Shown: positions 1-9,296 of the stretch, piece by piece
Position numbering within the stretch: the stretch's first letter is position 1
Layout: every line of letters begins with the position of its first letter
NCBI GenBank assembly: GCA_021819635.1
Contig: JAKAQQ010000009.1
Span: 1 to 10,153, forward strand
Origin: Pseudomonadota bacterium
GTDB taxonomy: Bacteria > Pseudomonadota > Gammaproteobacteria > JAKAQQ01
Length of the DNA: 10,153 nt
Direction of reading: 5' to 3'
Notes under the pieces: generated by a model
The model's database searches: none
The model's input: only the letters and a program-made list of their open reading frames with translations
What the model was told of the DNA's origin: nothing
Program-made: the position numbers and the translations under genes

Positions 1-13
1 CTAGAACTGGTTC

Positions 14-340
14 GTGGCCTTGGGGTTCGGGGCGCTCGTCGCCCTTGCGCTCGTGCGGGTGGGACCGGTTTACCTGGAGTACTACACGGTCGAGAAGGCG
101 GTGGAGAGCGCCGCCCACTCGCTCCGCGGCCCCGGCCGCGAGGCCGCCGAACGGGCTCTCGTTCACCAGTTCCAGGTCAACGAGTTTTCGGGGGTGCACG
201 TGCGCGACATCAAGGTGCTCCGCCGCGGGCGCGGCCTCGTGTACGTGATCGACTACACCCAGCGCACGCCCTACCTCGGCAACATGGGGTTCTGGATGCA
301 CTTCCACGCCACGGTGCCGATCCCGCGTCCGGAGCGATGA
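14..340 (+). CDS. DUF4845 family small membrane protein (N-terminus uncertain)
   Basis: This is a short protein of unknown function with one N-terminal membrane segment (about residues 2-16) followed by a PVYLEYYTVEK stretch. That stretch and the C-terminal YTQRTPYLGNMGFWMHF region are what I recognise of the DUF4845 family, which in many beta- and gammaproteobacteria sits between lepB and rnc. The tail would lie in the periplasm if the helix is a standard signal anchor. The GTG at 14 gives 108 residues. Family members usually carry about ten more residues, with a basic patch, before the helix. Here an in-frame TAG at 2-4 blocks any extension, so the start is either this GTG or the first bases are an assembly edge. 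The stop overlaps the rnc start by four bases (ATGA), which suggests translational coupling. The family is recognised with fair confidence; no biochemical role can be assigned. Confidence 0.75.
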   Translation: MALGFGALVALALVRVGPVYLEYYTVEKAVESAAHSLRGPGREAAERALVHQFQVNEFSGVHVRDIKVLRRGRGLVYVIDYTQRTPYLGNMGFWMHFHATVPIPRPER

Positions 341-1022
341 CCGCGCCCGCGACGGGCGAAACGGACGGGGCGGGAGGGCTCGAGCGTCTCCTGAGCTACC
401 GCTTCCGTGACCCCCGGCTTCTCACCCGTGCGCTCACCCACGCGAGCCACGGGCCCGAGCACAACGAACGGCTCGAGTTCCTGGGCGACGCGGTCCTGGG
501 CCTCGCGATCGCCGAGGCGCTCTACCACGGGCAACCCGAGGCCGCGGAAGGAACCCTCACCCGCCTTCGGGCGCGCCTCGTGTCCTCCCGGGCGCTCGCC
601 GCCGCCGCCCGCCGCCTGGGTCTGGAGCGCTTCCTCAACGTGGGGGGCGGGTTTCCCCACGCCGCGGTGGAGGCGCCTCTCGCCGACGCTCTCGAGGCCG
701 TTCTGGGCGCCGTCTTCCTGGACGGCGGCTGGGACGAGGTCCGTCGCCTCGTCCACCGCCTGCTCGGTCCGGAGCTGGCCGCCGCCGACCCCGGGGCGGA
801 GGTCCGCGACCCCAAGACGCGTCTTCAGGAATGGGCCCAAGCCCGCCGGCTCTCCCCGCCGAGCTACGTCGTCCTGAACCGCGAGGGTCCGCCCCACGCT
901 CCGCGTTTCGTGGTCCGCTGCAGCGTGGGCCCCGAGGTTCCCGCGCAGAACGGCGAGGGGCACTCGCGCCGCGAGGCCGAGCAGCGCGCCGCGGCCGCCT
1001 GTCTCCACTGGCTCGAACGGTC

Positions 1023-1026
<4 letters not shown>
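337..1026 (+). CDS. rnc: Ribonuclease III
   Basis: This is the double-stranded-RNA endonuclease that processes rRNA precursors and structured mRNAs in the cytoplasm. The 229 residues match the usual length (about 225). The RNase III domain (about residues 14-145) contains the signature NERLEFLGDAVL at 43-54, with the catalytic acidic residues E47 and D51. The second metal-binding cluster is D117 and E120 in the LADALEAVLGAVFLDGG segment. The double-stranded-RNA-binding domain (about 158-229) starts at DPKTRLQEW and ends with the GHSRREAEQRAAAACL helix. The ATG at 337 overlaps the previous stop, and the gene's own TGA overlaps the era GTG, so it is probably translationally coupled on both sides. 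RNase III genes often regulate their own operon by cleaving the leader; that leader would lie upstream of this window. All catalytic residues appear present. Confidence 0.97.
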
Positions 1027-1930
<904 letters not shown>

Positions 1931-1934
<4 letters not shown>

Positions 1935-2716
1935 GCGAGCGCGTCGCCGACGAACCTGTCTGGGTGCTCCACCGCCGCCCGTGGCAGGAGACGAGTCTTC
2001 ATCTCGAACTCCTCACCCGGCACCACGGGCGGATCGCCGCGCTCGCCCGGGGGGCGCGCCGCCCGGGTCGCCCGGCGGCGGGACGGGCGGAGCCCTTCCG
2101 TCCGCTTCTGGCCTCCTGGAACCTCCGTCGGGGCGGTGGGCTCGCCACCCTGAACACCCTTGAGCCCGTGGGGGCGCCGCCCCGCCTCGAGGGCGAGTCG
2201 TTGTGGTCGGCCTTCTACCTCAACGAGGTGCTCCTCCGTCTTCTCCCGCGTGGCGTGCCCCAGGAGGGGGTTCACGACCTCTACGCCGCGGCCCTCGCCG
2301 AGCTCGTCCCCCCGGCCGCGGGGCGGAGCATCTCCCCGCGGCCGACCGTGCGCCGCTTCGAGAAGCGTCTCCTCGACGCTCTCGGTTTCGGGCCGGATTT
2401 CCTGCACGTGACCCCCGGCGGGGGGCGTGTCGATCCCGCCCTCGTCTACCGGGCGTCGGTCGGCGGCCACGGAACCGTGCGCGTCGAGGCGGCGGAGGAG
2501 GGTGTTCCCGGGGCCGTCCTCCTTGCCTTGGTCGAGGAGCGCTTCGAGAAGCCGGACGTCCTCCGCCTGGCCGACCGTCTCCTGCCCGCTTGCCTGGCCG
2601 CGCACGCCGGGCCCGTCGAACGCAGCCGCCGTGTCTACGCCGCCGTCCGGTCCCTCGTTCCCCTCCGTGCCCCGTCGCTCCCCCCCCCGGAGACCCGCGA
2701 TGCCTCCTCCTCGTGA
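1931..2716 (+). CDS. recO: DNA repair protein RecO
   Basis: RecO works with RecR in the RecFOR pathway: it helps load RecA onto SSB-coated single-stranded DNA and anneals strands during gap repair. The GTG at 1931 overlaps the era stop as GTGA and gives 261 residues, close to the family's 230-260. The N-terminal OB-fold (about residues 1-85) begins VWVLHRRPWQETSLHLELLT, matching the family's opening pattern. The helical C-terminal part includes AFYLNEVLLRLLPRG and the conserved VRRFEKRLLDALGFGPDF segment. I see no zinc-binding cysteine cluster, which many gammaproteobacterial RecO proteins also lack. The last residues (PPPETRDASSS) are low complexity and are read through a run of nine Cs at 2680-2688. 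The last 17 bases overlap pdxJ in another frame. Confidence 0.93.
2680..2688 (+). repeat. Run of nine C residues in the recO tail
   Basis: Nine consecutive C residues lie inside the recO coding region, 12 bases before the pdxJ ATG. The run encodes part of the PPP in the RecO tail. It is long enough to be prone to replication slippage or a sequencing length error. Dropping one C puts recO into the pdxJ frame with no intervening stop. Any functional meaning is inference. Confidence 0.85.
2689..2693 (+). promoter_or_regulatory. Shine-Dalgarno site of pdxJ
   Basis: GGAGA lies six bases before the ATG at 2700, inside the last codons of recO. It supports that ATG as the pdxJ start and suggests that pdxJ can be initiated independently as well as by coupling to recO. 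Confidence 0.6.
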
Positions 2717-3452
2717 GCTTGGTGTCAACGTCGACCACGTGGCCACCCTGCGGGCCCAGCGTGGGACGCCGTACCCCGATCCGGTGGCGGCGGCGCTCCT
2801 CGCCGTCGAGGCCGGAGCGGACAACATCACGGTGCATCTCCGCGAGGACCGGCGCCACATTTGCGAGCGCGACGTGCGTCTTCTCCTCGAGCTTCTGGAG
2901 GTGCCCCTCAATCTCGAGATGAGCCTCGACCCCGGGATCGTCACGATCGCCCTCGAGCTCCGGCCCGAACGCTGCTGCCTCGTGCCCGAGCGGCGCGAGG
3001 AACGGACGACCGAAGGGGGGCTCGATCTCGTGCGCGACGAGGCGCGGGTGCGCGAGGTCGTCGCTCGCCTGACCGGGGCCGGGATCGCCGTCTCGCTCTT
3101 CGTGGACCCCGAGCCGGCGGTTCTCGAGCGGGCCGTCTCGCTCCGGCCGGCCGCCGTCGAGATCCACACCGGGCGGTACGCCGAGGCTCCCGACGGGGAG
3201 GCGCGCGCGCTCGCTCTCGCCGAGATCGCCGCCGCCGCCCGCCGGACCGCGGCGGCGGGCCTCGAGGTTCACGCCGGCCACGGCCTCCACTACCGCAATC
3301 TGGAGGCGCTCCTTCGCGCCGCTCCGGTCGTGGCGGCCTGCAACATCGGCCACGCCGTGGTCGCCCGCGCTCTCTTCGTCGGGTTCCCGGAGGCGGTGCG
3401 GGAGATGCGCGCCCTGGTGCGCGGGGTGCCCCGGACCGAGGCGGGCGCGTGA
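2700..3452 (+). CDS. pdxJ: Pyridoxine 5'-phosphate synthase PdxJ
   Basis: PdxJ condenses 1-deoxy-D-xylulose 5-phosphate with 3-amino-2-oxopropyl phosphate to pyridoxine 5'-phosphate, the ring-closing step of the DXP-dependent vitamin B6 pathway. The 250-residue TIM-barrel protein is of normal length. Visible motifs in order are GVNVDHVATLR (8-18), ITVHLREDRRHI (43-54) with catalytic H46, NLEM with E73, VEIHTGRYAE (153-162), HAGHGLHY (191-198) with H194, and the phosphate-binding CNIGHAVV. These correspond to H45, E72 and H193 of the E. coli enzyme, so the active site looks complete. The ATG at 2700 is backed by a GGAGA site six bases upstream and lies within the recO tail (17-base overlap). 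The stop overlaps the acpS GTG as GTGA. The pdxJ-acpS pair after recO is a common proteobacterial arrangement. Confidence 0.97.
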   Translation: MPPPRELGVNVDHVATLRAQRGTPYPDPVAAALLAVEAGADNITVHLREDRRHICERDVRLLLELLEVPLNLEMSLDPGIVTIALELRPERCCLVPERREERTTEGGLDLVRDEARVREVVARLTGAGIAVSLFVDPEPAVLERAVSLRPAAVEIHTGRYAEAPDGEARALALAEIAAAARRTAAAGLEVHAGHGLHYRNLEALLRAAPVVAACNIGHAVVARALFVGFPEAVREMRALVRGVPRTEAGA

Positions 3453-3832
3453 TCCGCGGCGTGGGCTTTGACGCCGTCCGCGTCCCGCGCGTCGCCCGCC
3501 TCGAGGCGCGTCACGGCCTGCGCTTTGTGCGCCGCATCCTCGGCCCGGAGGAGTTCGCCCTCTGGGAGCACCGTGGGGTGGGGCGCACCCGTTACCTCGC
3601 CGGTCGTTTCGCGGCCAAGGAGGCGGTCGTGAAGGCCCTCGGGACCGGGTTTTCGGAGGGCATCGGTCTCCACGCGATCGCCGTCCTCCCCGACGGGTCG
3701 GGGCGGCCCGGGGTTCGGCTCGGCCCCGTGGCCGCGCGTGCCGCCCGCGCCCGCGGCGTCGGCCGCGTCGAGGTCAGCCTGAGCGACGAGGGGGAGTGGG
3801 CGTTCGCCCTTGCCCTCGCGCTGGCCGACTGA
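3449..3832 (+). CDS. acpS: Holo-acyl-carrier-protein synthase AcpS
   Basis: AcpS transfers the 4'-phosphopantetheine arm of coenzyme A to a serine of apo-acyl carrier protein, activating it for fatty acid synthesis. The 127-residue length is typical of the small trimeric AcpS type. The metal-binding aspartate is D8 in GVGFDAV, and the second is E58 in the signature RFAAKEAVVKALGTGF (53-68). The C-terminal VEVSLSDEGEWAFALAL strand matches the family's last core region. The segment after D8 (AVRVPRV) departs from the common IVEIxRI pattern but keeps the final arginine. The GTG at 3449 overlaps the pdxJ stop by four bases and puts D8 at the expected position. This is the last gene of the overlapping operon; its stop lies 11 bases from the stop of the convergent kinase gene. 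Confidence 0.93.
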   Translation: MIRGVGFDAVRVPRVARLEARHGLRFVRRILGPEEFALWEHRGVGRTRYLAGRFAAKEAVVKALGTGFSEGIGLHAIAVLPDGSGRPGVRLGPVAARAARARGVGRVEVSLSDEGEWAFALALALAD

Positions 3833-3843
3833 GGACGGGGGGC

Positions 3844-3847
<4 letters not shown>
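3829..3847. terminator. Small inverted repeat between convergent stops (weak terminator candidate)
   Basis: CTGAG at 3829-3833 is complementary to CTCAG at 3843-3847, with a nine-base G-rich loop. GGCC just outside the left arm and GCC just outside the right arm could lengthen the pairing across a small bulge. The stop codons of acpS (3830-3832) and of the kinase gene (3844-3846) lie inside the arms, so part of the symmetry is forced by two convergent TGA codons. Neither strand has a T-tract after it, so a classical intrinsic terminator is doubtful. Confidence 0.25.
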
Positions 3848-6504
<2,657 letters not shown>

Positions 6505-6510
6505 GGTAGG

Positions 6511-6516
6511 ATTATA
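6511..6516 (-). promoter_or_regulatory. Sigma-70-like -10 box (TATAAT) just upstream of the kinase ATG
   Basis: On the minus strand a perfect TATAAT is followed by six bases (CCTACC) and then the kinase ATG, so transcription would be expected to begin at or within a base or two of the start codon. I see no good TTGACA at 16-18 bases upstream. The hexamer sits in a 69-base divergent gap and is a striking AT-rich patch in DNA this rich in GC. On the plus strand the same patch reads ATTATACA, a weak overlapping -10 candidate for the exonuclease gene. No experimental support is available. Confidence 0.5.
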
Positions 6517-6573
6517 CAAGGACCGCCCTCGTCCTCCCGTCGTTTCTTCGGGCGGACGGCCCCGACCGACCGC

Positions 6574-7410
6574 GTGGACGACGACAAGATCCTGGCTTTC
6601 GATATTGAGACCGTGCCCGACTGCGAGGCGGCGCGGCGCGTGCACGATTTCGCCCCGACGATGAGCGACGAGGACGTCCGCGAGGCCATCCTCCAGCTCC
6701 GCCGCCAAGAGGGCGACGGGCGCGAGTTTCTCCCCCTGCCGCTGCAGCGGGTGGTCGCCATCGCCGTCGTCTACCGGACCCCGACCACGCTTTTCTGCGG
6801 GGCGCTCGGTGGTCCCGAGACCCCCGAAGAAGATCTCGTCCGGCGCTTTTTCGCGGCCCTCGAACGCGAGGCGCCCCAGCTCGTGAGCTGGAACGGCACG
6901 GGCTTCGACCTTCCGGTCCTCCATTACCGGGCGCTTCGCTACGGGATCGCCGCCCCCACGTACTGGGAGACGGGCGACCGGCGCCCCGATTTCCGTTACC
7001 GCAACTATCAGGCGCGGCATCTCTCCTCGCGGCACACCGACCTCATGGAGGTCCTGGCCGGCGGCGGGGGTTACGGGCGGGCGGGCGCCCGCGGACGGCT
7101 TGACACCGTCGCCCGGCTGGTTGGTCTTCCGGGCAAGTTCGACGGTTCCGGGGAGGAGGTCCTCGCCCGGGTGCGCGACGGGCGTCTCGAGGAGGTGCGC
7201 GACTACTGCGAAGCGGACGCTCTCAACACGTACCTTCTGCACCTCCGTTACCTCCATCTTCGGGGCACGCGGGACGCGGCGGCCACCCGTCGCGAAAGCG
7301 AGCGCCTGCGTCTCTGGCTCGAGGAACATTCCACCGCCTCCCGCCGCGCGTTTCTCGAGCGCTGGGATCACGCCCTCTGGGACCGTCTCGGTGACGACCC
7401 GGCGGCCTGA
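6574..7410 (+). CDS. Predicted 3'-5' exonuclease, PolB exonuclease-like (DEDD superfamily)
   Basis: This is a stand-alone exonuclease domain resembling the proofreading domain of family B DNA polymerases (the DNA_pol_B_exo2 group). It is predicted to remove 3' nucleotides with two metal ions; its natural substrate is not known to me. The 278 residues carry ExoI FDIETVPD with D10 and E12, ExoII LVSWNGTGFDLPVL with N107 and D112, and ExoIII YCEADALNTYLL with D215. All three blocks look complete. I chose the GTG at 6574 because it places the first catalytic block ten residues in, as in relatives. I see no convincing Shine-Dalgarno site, and the frame stays open far upstream only because it runs antisense to the kinase gene. 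Its 3' end overlaps rlmD by 20 bases. An exonuclease of this type next to rlmD is an arrangement I recall from other proteobacteria. Confidence 0.88.
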   Translation: MDDDKILAFDIETVPDCEAARRVHDFAPTMSDEDVREAILQLRRQEGDGREFLPLPLQRVVAIAVVYRTPTTLFCGALGGPETPEEDLVRRFFAALEREAPQLVSWNGTGFDLPVLHYRALRYGIAAPTYWETGDRRPDFRYRNYQARHLSSRHTDLMEVLAGGGGYGRAGARGRLDTVARLVGLPGKFDGSGEEVLARVRDGRLEEVRDYCEADALNTYLLHLRYLHLRGTRDAAATRRESERLRLWLEEHSTASRRAFLERWDHALWDRLGDDPAA

Positions 7411-8722
7411 GCCGCCCTTCCTCGCGGTCGTGACCGACACGACGGCGGGAGGGGACGGCGTCGCGCGACGCGAGGACGGCAAGGTGGTCTTCGTCCGCGG
7501 GGCGCTCGCCGGGGAGGTGGTCCGCGCGCGCGCGGTCCGCGGACGGCGGCGCTACGCCGAGGCCGTCCTCGACGAGGTCGCGCTGCCCTCGGCGTCGCGC
7601 CTCGCGCCGCCCTGCCCGGTGGCGGGTCGCTGCGCCGGCTGCTGCCTCCAGCATCTGGCCGGCGCCGCGCAGCTCGGGGTGAAGACCGACGAGGTCCTCG
7701 GGCTCCTCGAGCGGCTGGGGGGGGTGCGCCCCGAGCGGCTCGAACCCACCGTCACCGGTCCGGTCTGGCACTACCGGCGGCGGGCGCGGCTTTCGGTGGA
7801 CGTGCGCGGCGGGGCGCCGCGGGTGGGGTTCCATACCGCCGGGGGCCGGGGGATCGTCCCGATCGGCGACTGCCCCGTCCTCGTGCCCGCCCTCGCCCCG
7901 CTCCCGGGGGCGATCGCGGCGTTCGTCGCCCGGGCGAGTGCCCCCGAGCGGATTCCGCAGGTCGAGATCGCCGCGGGCGACGCGCGGGCGACGGCCGTCT
8001 TCCGTTTCCTCTCGGCCCCGGACGCGGGCGACCGCCGGCGGCTCGCGGAGCTCGCCGCTGAGCGGGAGGTCGACATCTACCTCCAGGAAGGGGGACCCGA
8101 GACCCTCCGTCCCCTCGCGGAGCCCCCCCCGCCGTATCCCGACTACACGCTCCCCGCCCACGACCTCCGGCTGGTCTTCTCCCCCCTCGATTTCGTCCAG
8201 GTCAACGCCGCGATCAACCGCGCGCTCGTCGACCACGCGGTCCGGACCCTGGCGCCCGGCGCCGAGGACGAGGTTCTCGATCTCTACTGCGGGATCGGGA
8301 ACTTTGCGCTCGCCCTGGCCCGCCGGGGCGCCCGCGTGATCGGGCTCGAGCTCTCGGCTTCGGCGGTTGCCCGCGCCACGGACAACGCCCGCCGCCACGG
8401 CCTCGAGGATCAGACCCGCTTCCACGTCGCCGACCTCATGCGGCCGGAAGGCTGGCGGGCCCTTCCGCCGCCCCGCCCCGGCGGCCGGAGGACCGTCCTT
8501 CTCGACCCGCCGCGTTCGGGGGCGAACGAACTCCTGCCCCGCCTCGCCGAGCTCGGCGTGGGCCGGCTCCTCTACGTCTCCTGCCGGCCCGCCACCCTCG
8601 CGCGGGACGCCGGAATCCTCGTCCGCGAACACGGTTTTCGCCTGACATCGCTGCGTCTCTTCGACATGTTCCCGCACACCGAGCACGTCGAGGCGGCGGC
8701 GTTTTTCGACCGCGACGGATGA
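7391..8722 (+). CDS. rlmD: 23S rRNA (uracil-1939-C5)-methyltransferase RlmD
   Basis: RlmD uses S-adenosylmethionine to make m5U1939 in 23S rRNA. The 443 residues compare with 433 in E. coli. An N-terminal TRAM domain (about 10-62) has GGDGVAR and VVFVRGALAGEVV. The 4Fe-4S ligands appear as C75, C81 and C84 (C-x5-C-x2-C) with C161 in GDCPVL. The methyltransferase domain has FVQVN (268-272), the SAM-binding DLYCGIGNFALALA (297-310), LLDPPRSGA with D372, the nucleophile C398 in YVSCRPATLARD, and the general base E434 in HTEHVEAAAFF. The nucleophile loop is SCRP where most relatives have SCNP. The GTG at 7391 keeps a full first TRAM strand; GTG at 7430 is an alternative that would clip it. TrmA and RlmC are less likely because of the TRAM domain and the Fe-S pattern. 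Confidence 0.94.
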   Translation: MTTRRPEPPFLAVVTDTTAGGDGVARREDGKVVFVRGALAGEVVRARAVRGRRRYAEAVLDEVALPSASRLAPPCPVAGRCAGCCLQHLAGAAQLGVKTDEVLGLLERLGGVRPERLEPTVTGPVWHYRRRARLSVDVRGGAPRVGFHTAGGRGIVPIGDCPVLVPALAPLPGAIAAFVARASAPERIPQVEIAAGDARATAVFRFLSAPDAGDRRRLAELAAEREVDIYLQEGGPETLRPLAEPPPPYPDYTLPAHDLRLVFSPLDFVQVNAAINRALVDHAVRTLAPGAEDEVLDLYCGIGNFALALARRGARVIGLELSASAVARATDNARRHGLEDQTRFHVADLMRPEGWRALPPPRPGGRRTVLLDPPRSGANELLPRLAELGVGRLLYVSCRPATLARDAGILVREHGFRLTSLRLFDMFPHTEHVEAAAFFDRDG

Positions 8723-8755
8723 GGGCACGGACGCCTGGCGCGGGCACCGACCCGC

Positions 8756-8761
8756 TACAAT
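8756..8761 (+). promoter_or_regulatory. Possible -10 box (TACAAT) for the CYTH-nagZ pair
   Basis: TACAAT lies in the 82-base gap after rlmD, 43 bases before the TTG start of the CYTH gene. A transcript starting about 7 bases downstream would carry a leader of roughly 35-38 bases containing the GGAGAGG ribosome-binding site. No clear -35 hexamer is visible at the standard spacing. The ATG at 8760 overlaps this box and is therefore probably not a translation start. Confidence 0.4.
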
Positions 8762-8793
8762 GCCCGGACGGTTTCGCGCCTTGTTTGCCCTTC

Positions 8794-8800
8794 GGAGAGG
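8794..8800 (+). promoter_or_regulatory. Ribosome-binding site of the CYTH gene
   Basis: GGAGAGG stands four bases before the TTG at 8805. It is among the better Shine-Dalgarno sequences in the window and supports the TTG, rather than the upstream ATG at 8760, as the start. Confidence 0.65.
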
Positions 8801-8804
8801 CCCC

Positions 8805-9296
8805 TTGATCGTCGAGATCGAACGCAAGTTTCTCGTCCTCCACGACACTTGGAAAGCGGGCGTGGTCGCCGCCCGCCCGATCCGCCAGGGGTACGTCGCC
8901 GAGGGACCGAGCCTCACGGTGCGGGTCCGACGGGTCGGCGGCGAGGGGCGCCTCACCCTCAAGTCGCGCGTCGCCGGACTGAGCCGCTTCGAGTTCAACA
9001 CCCCCCTTGCTCTCGAGGACGCCGAGCGGCTTCTCGACGAGCACCGCACGGGCGGCCTCATCGAGAAGACACGCCACCGGGTCCGCTGGGACGGGCGGGA
9101 ATGGGACATCGATGTGTTCGCGGGCGAGAACGAGGGCCTGGTCGTCGCCGAGGTCGAATTCGACGACGAGGCCGCGGCCGCGGCCCTCGTCCCCCCGGCG
9201 TGGGCCGGGCGCGAGGTCACCGGCGAGGAGCGCTACTACAACGCCAGCCTGGCCCGCTGTCCCTACCGTCTGTGGGCCGCGGATGCACGGCGCTGA
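8805..9296 (+). CDS. CYTH-domain protein, probable inorganic triphosphatase
   Basis: CYTH tunnel enzymes hydrolyse or form triphosphate compounds using divalent metals; the close bacterial group that includes NeuTTM of Nitrosomonas acts on inorganic tripolyphosphate. I chose the TTG at 8805, giving 163 residues that open with the family signature EIERKF (E4, E6, K8), preceded by GGAGAGG. The ATG at 8760 would add 15 residues unlike the family. Other tunnel residues follow in order: R40 and R42, K53 in LTLKS, E63, K88 and R90 in EKTRHRV, D101/D103 in WDIDVFAG, and E116/E118 in VVAEVEFDD. The usual second Glu of the R-x-E-x-E motif is N65 (RFEFN), and a Lys expected near GEERYYN is absent, so activity or substrate preference may differ. 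It overlaps nagZ by 14 bases. A bare CYTH domain is seen; there is no CHAD domain. Confidence 0.88.
   Translation: MIVEIERKFLVLHDTWKAGVVAARPIRQGYVAEGPSLTVRVRRVGGEGRLTLKSRVAGLSRFEFNTPLALEDAERLLDEHRTGGLIEKTRHRVRWDGREWDIDVFAGENEGLVVAEVEFDDEAAAAALVPPAWAGREVTGEERYYNASLARCPYRLWAADARR

Noticed and set aside
271..1008. Minus-strand frame antisense to rnc
   Set aside because: It mirrors the RNase III gene and has no recognisable motif or ribosome-binding site.
831..1022. Upstream extension of era into rnc
   Set aside because: The extra residues are Arg/Pro-rich shadow sequence in another frame of rnc. The GTG at 1023 gives a normal-length Era.
3833..3843. Eleven-base gap between convergent stops considered as a strong bidirectional terminator
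   Set aside because: The five-base arms largely reflect two facing TGA codons and there is no T-tract, so it is kept only as a low-confidence feature.
6505..7482. Minus-strand extension of the kinase frame by 326 codons
   Set aside because: It is antisense to the exonuclease and rlmD genes and has no recognisable domains. The kinase N-terminus with its first membrane helix follows directly on the ATG at 6504.
7223..9220. Long minus-strand frames opposite rlmD and the CYTH gene
   Set aside because: They are Arg/Pro/Gly-rich products opposite genes with complete, ordered motifs; GC-driven open frames.
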